Part shown: piece after piece, positions 25,142 through 34,044 of the stretch
Layout of the letters: each line of letters begins with the position of its first letter
Position numbering within the stretch: position 1 is the first letter of the stretch
Origin: Candidatus Parcubacteria bacterium
Lineage (GTDB): Bacteria; Patescibacteriota; Saccharimonadia; Saccharimonadales; UBA4665
Length of the DNA stretch: 64,000 nt
Assembly (NCBI GenBank): GCA_023434325.1
Contig: JAEYSX010000001.1
Location: 1-64,000 of the forward strand
Direction of reading: 5' to 3'
Position numbers and translations under genes: made by a program
Notes under the pieces: generated by a model
Told to the model about the DNA's origin: nothing
Seen by the model: only the letters and a program-made list of their open reading frames with translations
Databases searched by the model: none

Positions 25142-25513
25142 GTAATTAACCAAACGGTAAAATACGAATCTGGCAACGACCCATTGAGCCTGATTTTTGG
25201 GGCGCTTGCCGATCCTACCAGGCGCTCAATCTTGGCGCTGCTTAGTACTCGTGATGCTACCGTAAATGAGATTGCCGAGCCCCATAAGCTCAGCTTGCCT
25301 GCTATCTCGAAGCATCTTAAGGTGCTCGAGCGCGCCGGTCTCATTACTACTACCAAAAACGCCCAATACCGCCCGCGCCACCTTGAGGTGGAATCCTTAA
25401 AAGAGGTCACACTGTGGCTCGAGGGCTACCGGCGGCTGTGGAGCGACAATCTTAATAGCCTAGAGGACTACCTAACACAGGTCCAAAGTGAAGAAAGTAA
25501 TAACAAGGAGTAA
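25139..25513 (+). CDS. ArsR family regulator
   Basis: 124 residues. IFGALADPTRRSILALLSTRDATVNEIAEPHKLSLPAISKHLKVLERAGLI is the ArsR winged helix; the metal-site Cys pair of metal sensors is absent. This subgroup is commonly paired with SRPBCC genes, as here. It is first in an operon with the SRPBCC and DUF998 genes and is probably autoregulatory. Start set by the promoter 6 nt upstream. Confidence 0.9.
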   Translation: MVINQTVKYESGNDPLSLIFGALADPTRRSILALLSTRDATVNEIAEPHKLSLPAISKHLKVLERAGLITTTKNAQYRPRHLEVESLKEVTLWLEGYRRLWSDNLNSLEDYLTQVQSEESNNKE

Positions 25514-25514
25514 C

Positions 25515-25988
25515 ATGGATATCAACGTAAAAGATAACGTCATCACGTTTACCAAGACGCTAAAGGCGCCTCAAAAATTGGCGTTTTCGATGTTTAAGAA
25601 TCCGCACATTACGCGCTGGTGGGGTTCGCCGGGTATGCCAATCGACATCTCGGAGCAAGATTTTAGGCCCGGTGGCACATGGCATTTTAGGATGTCTGGC
25701 CCCGATGGTGCCGAGTCATGGAGTAAGGTGCTGTACGACGAAATCGACGAGCCAAACAAAATTGTATGGCGCGATTATTTCTCGGACGCCGATGGCAATC
25801 TCGACAAAACAAAGCCTTCGTCGATTTCGACTATCACGCTCACGCCTGATGGTGATAATACTATTCTTACTATTCGGGGTGAGTATGAGTCGGCAGAAAT
25901 CCTAAACGGTTTGGTGGCTATGGGCTTTACCAAGGCCGTCGAGGGCGCAAGCGAGCAGCTTGACAAGATACTAGAGGAATTACAGTAA
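25515..25988 (+). CDS. SRPBCC (AHSA1-type) domain protein
   Basis: 157 residues. FTKTLKAPQKLAFSMFKNPHITRWWGSPG, DFRPGGTWHFRMSGPDG and the closing GFTKAVEGASEQLDKILEEL follow the activator-of-Hsp90 (AHSA1) group of START-like folds, which bind hydrophobic ligands. The ATG at 25515 has an AAGGAG site ahead; the ArsR stop is one base upstream. It probably shares its ligand or regulation with ArsR. Confidence 0.88.
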   Translation: MDINVKDNVITFTKTLKAPQKLAFSMFKNPHITRWWGSPGMPIDISEQDFRPGGTWHFRMSGPDGAESWSKVLYDEIDEPNKIVWRDYFSDADGNLDKTKPSSISTITLTPDGDNTILTIRGEYESAEILNGLVAMGFTKAVEGASEQLDKILEELQ

Positions 25989-26647
25989 TGGCGGCCGGAT
26001 CAGTAGCTACCGCGCGCACAGACGCAAAGTGGCTGACCGCTGGCTTGATTGCCGGTCCGTTGTTTTTGATCATCGTGACGATCGACGCCCTTACCCGGCC
26101 TGCGTTCGATCTGACAAAGCACGCGATTAGTATGCTGAGTCTTGGTGATCGTGGTTGGTTGATGGCGTCGACGTTTATCGTCTCTGGTCTGTTGACGCTG
26201 TTATTTGCCGTCGGCATGCGCCGCCTCCTGAAAGGTACGCGCGCCGGTACGTGGGGGCCGTTGCTGTTGGGTGTGTTCGGTGTGGGGCTTGCGATGGCTG
26301 GGGTCTTCCCTGCTCCGGCTGGTCTGGGCTTTCCGGCGGGCACGCCCATTGATCAAGAGCCAGTTATTACAACGACTGCGATGCTGCACAATGTAGCGTT
26401 TATGCTGTCGTTCGGCTCGCTAATTGCGTCTTGCTTTGTGTTTGCCCGACGCTTTGCGGCTGACGCAACAAAGACTTGGAGGACCGCTGCGATTGCTTTC
26501 GGTATCGGTATTCCAGTAACCATTATGCTCGGAATGAGCCAAGTCGTGCCGGTTGGTTACGCGTTCTACTTTGCGACCGTATTCGCGTGGGTCTGGGTGT
26601 TTGCGCTTGCGGCGCGGAGCCTCAGTACCGGCATGGCGCACAAGTAG
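25988..26647 (+). CDS. DUF998 family membrane protein
   Basis: 219 residues with six membrane helices. FDLTKHAISMLSLGDRGWLMASTFIVSGLL and VFPAPAGLGFPAGTP are typical of DUF998, a family of unknown function. Its ATG shares a base with the stop of the SRPBCC gene (TAATG), so the three-gene operon is tightly coupled. It converges on the amidase gene. Confidence 0.85.
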   Translation: MAAGSVATARTDAKWLTAGLIAGPLFLIIVTIDALTRPAFDLTKHAISMLSLGDRGWLMASTFIVSGLLTLLFAVGMRRLLKGTRAGTWGPLLLGVFGVGLAMAGVFPAPAGLGFPAGTPIDQEPVITTTAMLHNVAFMLSFGSLIASCFVFARRFAADATKTWRTAAIAFGIGIPVTIMLGMSQVVPVGYAFYFATVFAWVWVFALAARSLSTGMAHK

Positions 26648-26662
26648 TCGGGCTTTACCGCT

Positions 26663-27943
26663 CTAACGCTTAAAGAGCGAATTCATCAGGCCACCCCAAC
26701 GAGTTGTAGAAACAGATAAAGCTGATTCGTCAGGATGTTTCTCCGGCCAAGGGGTGGTCTTTTGGTATTGCTGGGCGATCTGTAGGATTGTTGCATCGTC
26801 GCCTGGCTTACCTACGATTTGCAGCCCGACGGGTAGCCCGTTTTCGCTAAAGCCGCAAGGCACGGTGACTGCCGGTAGCCCATAATAATTGGCAAAGAAT
26901 GTATTTTGCGGCGAAAGCGCTTGCGGGTCCTTTTTGGCGTCGCTGGCTAAGAGCGGCTCGGTTGTCGTGGTCGGCAGGACAAGTGCGTCGGCATTTGCAA
27001 AAATGTCTGTATCAACGCTCTTGCGAGCCTGGTCCATGGCGGACATGTTAGGGTTCTGGGTAAAAGGCGCGTTAGCTTCGGTTGTTTTAAACCCTAGCTT
27101 TGCAAGTTCGGTTACGGCCTTGTCAAAATGGTAGCGTACTTCTTGTGATGCCTCAAAATTAGCCACCACGCCAAGATGCAAAGTGTGATTGCTCTTTGCT
27201 GCTAGGCTATAGGTCTCGCCTCCGTCGGTTAGTGTGTCGACGATAATACTTGTGTCAGATACATCGCGGGTCATAACTCCTACGGCGGCAAGCTTTAGGA
27301 TGACTTCGTCGGTACGCTCGCCCGCCAAAATGCCGTTATTGTCGATGAGTCCCCATGTGCATTTATAGCCTACGACACCGCAGCAGCTTGCGGGCAGTCG
27401 GCACGAGCCTACAGCATCGGTGTCAACGGTGGCGTAACACATACCGAGTGCGACTGCGACTGCCGATCCGCCAGAAGAGCCGCCGGCGATGCGGTCTGGG
27501 TTCCACGGATTTTTGACCGGACCGTAGTCGCTTTTTAGAGAGGTAGTACCCATGGCCAGCTCGTGCATGTTCGTCTTGCCGATGACAATCGCGCCGGCAT
27601 CTTTTAGCTTGGCAACCGCAACGGCGTCTTTGCTGGGGACGCGCTTGCGAAAATACTTAAAGGCGGCGGTTGTTTTAATGTCTGCCGTGTCGTACATATC
27701 CTTAAATGCCACGGGCACGCCATGCAAGGGTCCGCGGTAATTGCCTGCGTTGATCTCGGCCTCGGCTTGTTTTGCCTGTGCGCGGGCTTCGTCAGCCATG
27801 ACGGTAATAAAGGCGTTTGTAGCGGGGTTAAACTGTTCGATACGGCGCACACATTCTTCTACCACTGTCACCGGCGATACTTGTTTGGTTTTGATAAGTT
27901 CCGCCACTTGAGTAAGGCTTATATAGTGCAAGTTGTTCATCAC
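26663..27943 (-). CDS. Amidase signature family enzyme
   Basis: 426 residues. The catalytic Lys lies in VPVAFKDMYDT (about 74), the Ser-rich motif is GGSSGGSAVAVALGM, and the nucleophile region reads VDTDAVGSCRLPASCCGVVGYK instead of the usual TDTGGSIRxPA, keeping the Ser before C/I-R. It hydrolyses an amide, but substrate and chain length (426 against about 470-490 for GatA) differ from the tRNA amidotransferase subunit, so GatA is unlikely. It is divergent from an AraC-type gene 44 bp away, which may regulate it. Confidence 0.82.
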   Translation of the reverse strand: MMNNLHYISLTQVAELIKTKQVSPVTVVEECVRRIEQFNPATNAFITVMADEARAQAKQAEAEINAGNYRGPLHGVPVAFKDMYDTADIKTTAAFKYFRKRVPSKDAVAVAKLKDAGAIVIGKTNMHELAMGTTSLKSDYGPVKNPWNPDRIAGGSSGGSAVAVALGMCYATVDTDAVGSCRLPASCCGVVGYKCTWGLIDNNGILAGERTDEVILKLAAVGVMTRDVSDTSIIVDTLTDGGETYSLAAKSNHTLHLGVVANFEASQEVRYHFDKAVTELAKLGFKTTEANAPFTQNPNMSAMDQARKSVDTDIFANADALVLPTTTTEPLLASDAKKDPQALSPQNTFFANYYGLPAVTVPCGFSENGLPVGLQIVGKPGDDATILQIAQQYQKTTPWPEKHPDESALSVSTTRWGGLMNSLFKR

Positions 27944-27987
27944 CGGTCTCGTTTACGCTATGTATTGCGGCTATAATAACAAACAGC

Positions 27988-28842
27988 ATGGCAAAAAACT
28001 TGCAAAAAAGCGCAATCCCAACCCACAAAAAAGTAGGTATACTCCGCCCGGACGAGTTTGCACGGCATATTAGCATGCAGCTTTTTGAGCCCGCACCTGC
28101 CCTGGCGTCCCTCGTGGCGCACTATTTTGTGGCGCGCGTCCGCTTACCTGCCAGCTTGGAGGAGCTGACGGTGTCCGATGTGCTGGTGCAGCCCGAGGTG
28201 CACCTGATGCTCACTGGCGATAACTCGTACATAATCGGCCCTGCATCAATAAAGCGCGAGCTGGTGTTGCGTAATCAAGATGTGTACGCAGGAGTCAGGT
28301 TTAAAGTGGGCGGGTTCTACCCTTTTTGGGCTGGCCGAATGGCTGATTTGACAGATACAACCGTGCCGGCGACTCAAGCTTTTGCGGATTTGGATCAAGC
28401 GTCGGTTGGCCGGCTGCTTGCAGCGCAAGACGATATGACGATAGCTAATGCAATCGAAAAGACGCTGCTTGCGATGAGTCCATCTACAGATGAGATGCTC
28501 ACCAAAGTACAGGCCATAGCTACCTTCATAGAGAACCACAAAGACATCCACAGCGTGCGCGCAATTGCCGAGGCTTTTGGACTAAGCGAGCGGACACTCC
28601 AGAGCATGTTTGCCGCTCGCGTTGGAGTTGGGATTAAGTGGATTATCGCGCGCAATCGGCTGGTCAAGGCCGTCGAATTCGCGCATACGCAAGATCGACC
28701 AAGTTGGACAGAGATTTCTGCTCGCCTCGGGTATAGCACTCAGTCGCACTTTGTAAACGACTTTAAAAAGATTGTCGGCATGTCGCCAAGCCAGTACGTC
28801 AAAACGCTTGGCAGCGCAGCCGATACCACAAGCGTTTTTTAG
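27988..28842 (+). CDS. AraC family regulator
   Basis: 284 residues. The N-terminal half resembles DUF6597-type sensing domains (LQPEVHLMLTG-like region, YAGVRFKVGGFYPF). The C-terminal 100 residues carry two HTH motifs: VRAIAEAFGLSERTLQSMFAARVGVGIKWI and SWTEISARLGYSTQSHFVNDFKKIVGMSPSQYVK. TATAAT (27972-27977) lies 10 nt before the ATG, so the leader is absent or a few bases. It is divergent from the amidase gene. Confidence 0.85.
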   Translation: MAKNLQKSAIPTHKKVGILRPDEFARHISMQLFEPAPALASLVAHYFVARVRLPASLEELTVSDVLVQPEVHLMLTGDNSYIIGPASIKRELVLRNQDVYAGVRFKVGGFYPFWAGRMADLTDTTVPATQAFADLDQASVGRLLAAQDDMTIANAIEKTLLAMSPSTDEMLTKVQAIATFIENHKDIHSVRAIAEAFGLSERTLQSMFAARVGVGIKWIIARNRLVKAVEFAHTQDRPSWTEISARLGYSTQSHFVNDFKKIVGMSPSQYVKTLGSAADTTSVF

Positions 28843-29004
28843 GTTCTTGCGTCAAAATCGTATAACTTGTCGCTTAATTACGGCGCGCCCGCCGGGCAGA
28901 CGCTCGGCCATTTACATTTTTGGATCGTGCCGCGTAAAGAAGGTATGTCATCGTCCGGCAAAGGAATTGCTACCTTGGTGTGCGAAAAAGACGCCCGACC
29001 CTAG
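28843..29004 (+). pseudogene. HIT-family protein relic
   Basis: Directly after the AraC stop, in the same frame, 53 codons read SYNLSLNYGAPAGQTLGHLH, then FWIVPRKEGMSSSGKGI, before a TAG. This is the C-terminal part of a HIT protein: a Gly-rich loop, GQT and the His-x-His-x-x... motif, here HLHFW with the third His lost. There is no start codon or N-terminal half. An intact HIT gene exists at 62929. It is probably a decayed gene that once followed the AraC gene. Confidence 0.6.
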
Positions 29005-29044
29005 ATGTGTCTCGCAAAAGAGGGAGCAGTTTACGTTCGTACAA

Positions 29045-29845
29045 TTACGCTTTTGTCGTGGACATTCCGACGTCGCGAACGGGTGTGGCCGGTCTCAGTG
29101 TCCCGCTTACTACTACGCAAAGGCTAAGCAGTAAACTTGCGCCCGCAAACAGGTACGGAGCGTAGAGCGTGTCGGTAAAGCCGGGCAGTAAGGTAACGAC
29201 GACATTGATGCTTGCGTGAGCTATTACGACGGCCGCCAATGTTCTGCCGGTGCGAACATACAGGAGCGTCAGCGGCAGGCGTATTGCTATCGAAAATAGT
29301 GCCCAGCCCAGCGACCATGTCCACCCGTGGACTTGCACCCACGGTACCGCATGAAACAATGCCCATATCAACCCTAGCACGAGGCTGGCGTACACGGCTC
29401 CCCATCTTTTTTCTAGAGAGTCAAAGGCGTAGCCCATCCACCCAATTTCTTCGCACAGCGCACTTATTGCGTATACGGCACACAGCGCTATTACCGCAGC
29501 TATCGAGATCTCTAGCGGACCCGGCTCGACGCCAAAAAACGGTAAAAGTAGATATACCGCCGTGGCAATAATCGGCATAACTGTAAAAGAGAATATGTAC
29601 CAGCCGGCGTGTTTGCGGTACTGAGTGTCGAGCGCTCTGCTCCAGAGACGTCCGAGGTTTTTGCGCCCTACTAAGTAAGAGGCTACGATGGCGGGGATGA
29701 TGAATATTATGGCGCTGGCCGGAAGCTGCAAGGGTGTGTTTTGCGGTGTTTTAACAAGGAAACCCAGTAGTGTAAGTGGCAAGGCGGCCGCCAACACTAG
29801 CGCAAAAAACACGAGCACTCTGGTGTGGTTTTGTCGTTTTTGCAT
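29045..29845 (-). CDS. CPBP family intramembrane metalloprotease
   Basis: 266 residues from ATG 29845, which has GGAGGT 5 nt ahead. About eight membrane helices. The three CPBP/Abi motifs are visible: CEEIGWMGYAF (EExxxR-type, Arg replaced by Met), ALFHAVPW (FxxxH) and VIAHASINV (HxxxN-like). Members process CAAX proteins or serve in bacteriocin immunity; the role here is unknown. Confidence 0.85.
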   Translation of the reverse strand: MQKRQNHTRVLVFFALVLAAALPLTLLGFLVKTPQNTPLQLPASAIIFIIPAIVASYLVGRKNLGRLWSRALDTQYRKHAGWYIFSFTVMPIIATAVYLLLPFFGVEPGPLEISIAAVIALCAVYAISALCEEIGWMGYAFDSLEKRWGAVYASLVLGLIWALFHAVPWVQVHGWTWSLGWALFSIAIRLPLTLLYVRTGRTLAAVVIAHASINVVVTLLPGFTDTLYAPYLFAGASLLLSLCVVVSGTLRPATPVRDVGMSTTKA

Positions 29846-29976
29846 AGCACCTCCATCATAGCAAAATACACGCAAGAACATGGCAAACCGTGCGCCATCA
29901 GATGTGCGGCGGTCAAGCAAATGACGCGTGGCGGGCACGCGTCATTGTTGTTGGTCGCACGTGGCGGGTTTATCGT

Positions 29977-30378
29977 CTACTTTTTACGTTTTTTAAGTGT
30001 TACAACGGCCAATATTGCGGTGATAAGCCCCAAAACAATGCTGATGATTGCTCCGGCTCGGCCGTCGCCGGTGCCAAAATCACCGGTAAATATTGCCAGG
30101 TGAATTACGCCGTATACGCTCACGACAAGCCCGATTACGCCTGCGATGTTGGCGCGGCGGCGCTGGCTCTCGGGCGACTTGGGCGTGCGAAAAAGGTTGA
30201 CGGCGGCAAAGATCGCGCTAATAAGTCCTATTGCCCCCGACACAGTTGCGATAAATCGCCCCGGTGCAAACTCGTCATAGCCCACGGTAGCAGTCTCTTG
30301 GGCGAGTGCCGTGGATGATGCAAGAACAGTTACGCCGATTGCGGCAAGTACGCTTAGTAATATCTTGGGGTGTCGCAT
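29977..30378 (-). CDS. Small membrane protein with signal peptide, DUF6223-like
   Basis: 133 residues. A signal peptide (ILLSVLAAIGVTVLASSTALAQ) precedes three hydrophobic segments and a Lys/Arg end. The layout of one helix before LFRTPKSPESQRRRANIAGVIGLVVSVYG suggests DUF6223, but this is uncertain. AAGGAG lies 5 nt before the ATG. Monocistronic. Confidence 0.6.
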   Translation of the reverse strand: MRHPKILLSVLAAIGVTVLASSTALAQETATVGYDEFAPGRFIATVSGAIGLISAIFAAVNLFRTPKSPESQRRRANIAGVIGLVVSVYGVIHLAIFTGDFGTGDGRAGAIISIVLGLITAILAVVTLKKRKK

Positions 30379-30502
30379 GTTGCTCCTTATTTTTATCTCG
30401 GGTTGCTAAAGCATGCGCCCTACTCGTACCACAGACCAAGAGGTGCGGATGCCGCTAACGCTACTGTACCGCGGTGACCGCACGATTACTTGTAAAATTC
30501 AG

Positions 30503-31369
30503 TCACAATGCATGCATAATTCGCGTAAGGTTGTCGCAGACGTTTAAAAACGCCCTTTTGTTGAGTCCTGTGTATTTTTTAAAGTCTTTTGCGGCGTGCG
30601 CCTCATCGTAATAGCCATGAAGTGTAGCGACCAAGCTTGGGTTGTGCGATGACAGGATAAGTGTTTCGACAAACGACGCGTACCGGACGATAGCAATAAA
30701 CTGCTCGGGGCTTACACCGATGTATCGGTGGAATAATCGTCTCAGGGTGGACGGCGACAGGTGTAGCTGCTCTGCGACCTCTAAGGTTCGGATGTCGCCC
30801 TTTTTGCTTTTTATCATCGCCGTGCTCATCGCCAAGCGCTGCATGTCTGTCGGCCCTAGAGGCGTTATGTGCTCCGCCAAAAAAGTTAGGAGGCGTTTTG
30901 CTGTCGCCTCGAGGTCGGGCTGCGCGCGAAGATCCTCTAGTAACCTGTCTACGCCCTCTTTGTTGAAGAGTGCATCCAGTGGCCGCACGCTATTGGGTGT
31001 GCGCGCGCTTGATGCAAACGCAGTAAGTCCATACGGCTTAAGCTCTACGCCCACATACCGCGCCAGTCCTTGCTGCTTAATAACGAATGGCCGCGTAGCA
31101 ACGCTGTAGTACAGCGAACCGTGGCGGTACGCCTCGCCGGTGGCCGTGTCTATTCGTGTTCCCTGTTGTCCTAGGCAAAAAACAACGCCGGGACGACCAT
31201 TGGGCACGAGTATCTCTTGAGATGTATAAGAGTCGGTATCCGCCCGCAACGTCCAAACGTGCTCGATGTACGCATCCAGCGGCGGCGGCGGAAGATGTTT
31301 GGTTTGTATAAGACCTTCGCTGGATCGGAGGTTGTGTTGCTGGGTGCTTGGGAGTCGCTGCGATGTCAT
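30503..31369 (-). CDS. AraC family regulator with DUF6597 domain
   Basis: 288 residues. LPPPPLDAYIEHVWTLRA and EILVPNGRPGVVFCLGQ define the DUF6597 sensing domain; GLARYVGVELKPYGLTAF follows. The C-terminal HTH pair is DIRTLEVAEQLHLSPSTLRRLFHRYIGVSPEQFI and a second, less regular helix set ending in KDFKKYTGLNKRAF. It stands alone; the target is unknown. Confidence 0.85.
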   Translation of the reverse strand: MTSQRLPSTQQHNLRSSEGLIQTKHLPPPPLDAYIEHVWTLRADTDSYTSQEILVPNGRPGVVFCLGQQGTRIDTATGEAYRHGSLYYSVATRPFVIKQQGLARYVGVELKPYGLTAFASSARTPNSVRPLDALFNKEGVDRLLEDLRAQPDLEATAKRLLTFLAEHITPLGPTDMQRLAMSTAMIKSKKGDIRTLEVAEQLHLSPSTLRRLFHRYIGVSPEQFIAIVRYASFVETLILSSHNPSLVATLHGYYDEAHAAKDFKKYTGLNKRAFLNVCDNLTRIMHAL

Positions 31370-31536
31370 GATGGACGGGCTTGATCCTATACTTGTTATG
31401 CGATTGTTTACGTCTCAACGTTGCTAGGTACAGCTTAGCATGGAGGGTGGGTGTAGGTGCCGATCAAGAGCCGGCATATGCATGGAAACATGGCGATTTT
31501 TATGGTATAATAGATCTTACTTATTCAAGAGTAACT

Positions 31537-32721
31537 ATGCCACTGCCCATAGCCGAGACACTTGCGCCGCGCATCGACGAGTATCTGCAGCGAAAAATAT
31601 CCCCCAACCATGAGGAGCGCATCCAAGGTGCCGCTGATCAGTTAGCCGCCAACGGCACGCCCGCCTTTGGTGAGGGGTTTGAGTTACAGGTTGTTGGCGT
31701 GCCGGTCGCCGCACACCACGGCCGCTTTGTAGAGCAGAGTTTGGCGCTTTTGGCTATCCAAGCTGAGCGTGCACCAACACCGCCGGCCGCTGTTCTGTCG
31801 TTGAATCATCCCCTATATCATCGGCATTCAGAAGAGCAGGTCGCCAAAAGCGTTGCCAAAGTGCAGAATTTTCAGCGCGAAAACCCACGGTTGCCACTCA
31901 GCTACTTTGTAACCGGCTACGAAAACGACGTGCCGATAGGCGATATTCGCGACGGCATTTTTGGTGCAGCCGCCATCTTGCACAAGAATCGCGCGGCGAC
32001 GAGGGTCAAGGTTCCGCGTGATCTCATTTTTACTAACTGGGATGTGGATACGCTCGGCGCCACACGCGATTACTTTGCCGATACCCAAAAGTCTTACTTG
32101 CAGCACGGCCAACCCATCTGGACTGCCCGCCCCAATACGCAGCATGCTCGTGTAGACTTGAAACGTCTGCCCAATGCAAACCGCCTGGTAGCCTGGTATG
32201 ACATGGTTACTCGTACACAGAGGGCGAGTCAGCCCGCGCATTATTCGACAAATCTTTACAGCTGGCTTCTGGGGCGAGGGTACATGGGGGGTGACTTTGG
32301 CGAGCACAGAGTTTTTAGAGAGCGCTTGCAGGGCCAGCTTCCTTGGGGCGAAAAGGTGCCTGCGATATATCTCGGCACATCAGTAACGCAGGTTTCGCCA
32401 CATCGTCTTATGGAGAACATGGCCGCTGGCAAGGATTGTGACTACGGTGACCTGCGAGTGTCTCGTCGCATTGCCGAACCACTGCCTTTAGACGCCGATG
32501 TTTTGCCGGGCTATTTCAATGCTCAACTTAGACAGTTAATACCACAGGCAGTATCTCCGGTCTATCAGCGGCGCGAGGCCGTCCTATTAGATGACGGCAT
32601 GAGCCCCAAAGACGCAGCTCGGGGTGCCCGTGAATATGCCCGCTGGTTTTTGAAGGTCAGCGCTGCGATTATTGGCGACGTGCACGGCACCGGCGACTAC
32701 ATAGAGTCATACATAAAATAG
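31537..32721 (+). CDS. Hypothetical protein, glycosyltransferase-like fold
   Basis: 394 residues from ATG 31537. The early part FELQVVGVPVAAHHGRFVEQSLALLAIQ, AAVLSLNHPLYH and the motif DLIFTNWDVDTLG (an NxDxD-type metal motif) resemble GT-A fold glycosyltransferases. No membrane helices. A TATAAT box at 31506-31511 precedes it. The end converges on tRNA-Gln and a terminator. The donor and acceptor cannot be told; a non-GT nucleotide-sugar enzyme is possible. Confidence 0.5.
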   Translation: MPLPIAETLAPRIDEYLQRKISPNHEERIQGAADQLAANGTPAFGEGFELQVVGVPVAAHHGRFVEQSLALLAIQAERAPTPPAAVLSLNHPLYHRHSEEQVAKSVAKVQNFQRENPRLPLSYFVTGYENDVPIGDIRDGIFGAAAILHKNRAATRVKVPRDLIFTNWDVDTLGATRDYFADTQKSYLQHGQPIWTARPNTQHARVDLKRLPNANRLVAWYDMVTRTQRASQPAHYSTNLYSWLLGRGYMGGDFGEHRVFRERLQGQLPWGEKVPAIYLGTSVTQVSPHRLMENMAAGKDCDYGDLRVSRRIAEPLPLDADVLPGYFNAQLRQLIPQAVSPVYQRREAVLLDDGMSPKDAARGAREYARWFLKVSAAIIGDVHGTGDYIESYIK

Positions 32722-32805
32722 GTAAATCTAAGACTTGCGTGCCCTATGTATACACTTTTTTGTGGCCGCAGAGCATGGTTTTTCCCGTTTGAATCCCGGC
32801 TAACG

Positions 32806-32850
32806 AGCCAAAGAAAAAACCCATTTTTATAATGGGTTTTTTCTTTGGCT
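32806..32850. terminator. Bidirectional terminator, 20-bp perfect inverted repeat
   Basis: 32806-32825 and 32831-32850 are perfect inverted repeats around the loop TTTAT. The centre (AAAAAACCCATT / AATGGGTTTTTT) is an intrinsic terminator in both directions, ending the tRNA-Gln transcript and the gene at 31537. The outer bases AGCCA/TGGCT include the encoded CCA end of the tRNA, so the pairing reaches into the tRNA tail. Confidence 0.85.
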
Positions 32851-32920
32851 GGGACGGAGGGATTCGAACCCCCGAATGCCGGGACCAAAACCCGGTGCCT
32901 TACCACTTGGCGACGTCCCA
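32846..32920 (-). tRNA. tRNA-Gln (anticodon TTG), CCA encoded
   Basis: On the minus strand the acceptor stem TGGGACG pairs with CGTCCCA, the anticodon stem-loop is CCGGG-TTTTGGT-CCCGG (anticodon TTG, loop at 32890-32884), and the T-arm is GGGGG-TTCGAAT-CCCTC. A discriminator G is followed by CCA. 75 nt with CCA. It ends in the terminator at 32806-32850. Confidence 0.95.
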
Positions 32921-33101
32921 ATAGGGTTGTCACTTGCGCCGCAGGCTGGCGCGTGTCCTAAAACACCCGCTATTTGCCTATGCGCGCAAACTAACAGGGT
33001 AATTCTAGCGCAAATCGCGTAATTATTCAATGCGTAGGCCGCGGCTAACTCTCGTAAAACTATTGCCCACAGCCCTTCTCTTGTCGTACAGTGGTACTAA
33101 T

Positions 33102-34028
33102 ATGAAAAAACAGACAGTAGAGGCGGCAGAGTTTATTAAGCCGCTCAATATGAACGGTCTTCGGGGTAGGATGCTTAGCATGCCGGCGCCCAAGGGGCGC
33201 AACCGCGAGATTTTGATGGTATACGGCCACCACTCTAGCCTGGAGCGGTGGTTTGGCTTAACGTGCGTCCTTAATAAGTACGGCGCCGTGACGATGCCCG
33301 ACTTGCCCGGTTTTGGCGGCATGGATAGCTTTTATAAGATTGGCCAAAAGCCGACCATGGACAACATGGCCGATTATCTGGCGGCGTTTATTAAGCTGCG
33401 CTACAAGCGGCGGCGGATTACGATTGTGGGTATGTCGTATGGGTTTGCGGTGGTGACTCGGATGTTGCAGCGCTTCCCTGATCTTGCCAAGCGTGTTGAT
33501 TTGCTAGTTAGCTTGGTCGGGTTTGTTCATAAAGACGACTTTCAGCTGAGTCCTGCCAAGCACATGGCGTTTAAGTATTTGCCGCGCTTTTTCCAGCTGC
33601 CGCTTGCCTCGCACTTTTTCCGCGGCGTGTGTCTGCATCCGGCGGTGCTGCGGTACGTGTATACCAAAATGGGGCACGCCAAGTTTGCGGACCTTTCGCC
33701 CGAGCGAACCGAAGAGATGCTTGAGGTCGAGATTCATCTGTGGCGCTGCAACGACGTCCGCACCTACATGCACACCACGACTGCGATGTTTGATCTGGAT
33801 AACTGCCGCAAGCGCGTAAACCTACCTGTGTGGCATGTGGGCGTCAATGACGACCACTTCTTTAGCAATGCCATGATCGAGCAGCACATGCGCGTGACGT
33901 TTACCGATTACGAGGGTATGATGGTCAACCTCACCAAGCACGCGCCAACGGTGATTGCCACGCCTAAAGAGGCCGAACCGTTCGTCCCGCCCAAGCTTCG
34001 CAAGATTTTGACTAATAACAACGCGTGA
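33102..34028 (+). CDS. Alpha/beta hydrolase
   Basis: 308 residues from ATG 33102. The nucleophile elbow is VGMSYGFAV; Asp in GVNDDHFF and His in TKHAPTV are likely triad members; ILMVYGHHSSLERW holds the oxyanion region. TACAGT lies 9 nt upstream of the ATG. It directly precedes two GT4 enzymes and a permease, so it may act in the same lipid or glycan pathway, for example as an esterase. Confidence 0.8.
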   Translation: MKKQTVEAAEFIKPLNMNGLRGRMLSMPAPKGRNREILMVYGHHSSLERWFGLTCVLNKYGAVTMPDLPGFGGMDSFYKIGQKPTMDNMADYLAAFIKLRYKRRRITIVGMSYGFAVVTRMLQRFPDLAKRVDLLVSLVGFVHKDDFQLSPAKHMAFKYLPRFFQLPLASHFFRGVCLHPAVLRYVYTKMGHAKFADLSPERTEEMLEVEIHLWRCNDVRTYMHTTTAMFDLDNCRKRVNLPVWHVGVNDDHFFSNAMIEQHMRVTFTDYEGMMVNLTKHAPTVIATPKEAEPFVPPKLRKILTNNNA

Positions 34029-34044
34029 TACAATACCAGAAGTT

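Noticed and set aside
26656..26677. CGCTCT / AGAGCG stem between DUF998 and the amidase gene
   Set aside because: Short stem overlapping the end of the amidase gene, no T-run; cannot be called a terminator.
26663..27943. GatA (tRNA amidotransferase subunit A)
   Set aside because: Chain is short, the nucleophile region deviates, and gatB/gatC are not adjacent.
32770..32812. tRNA-like fragments (GTTTGAATCCCGG, and GGCTCGTTAGC on the minus strand) beside tRNA-Gln
   Set aside because: No cloverleaf can be formed on either strand; the stems do not pair.
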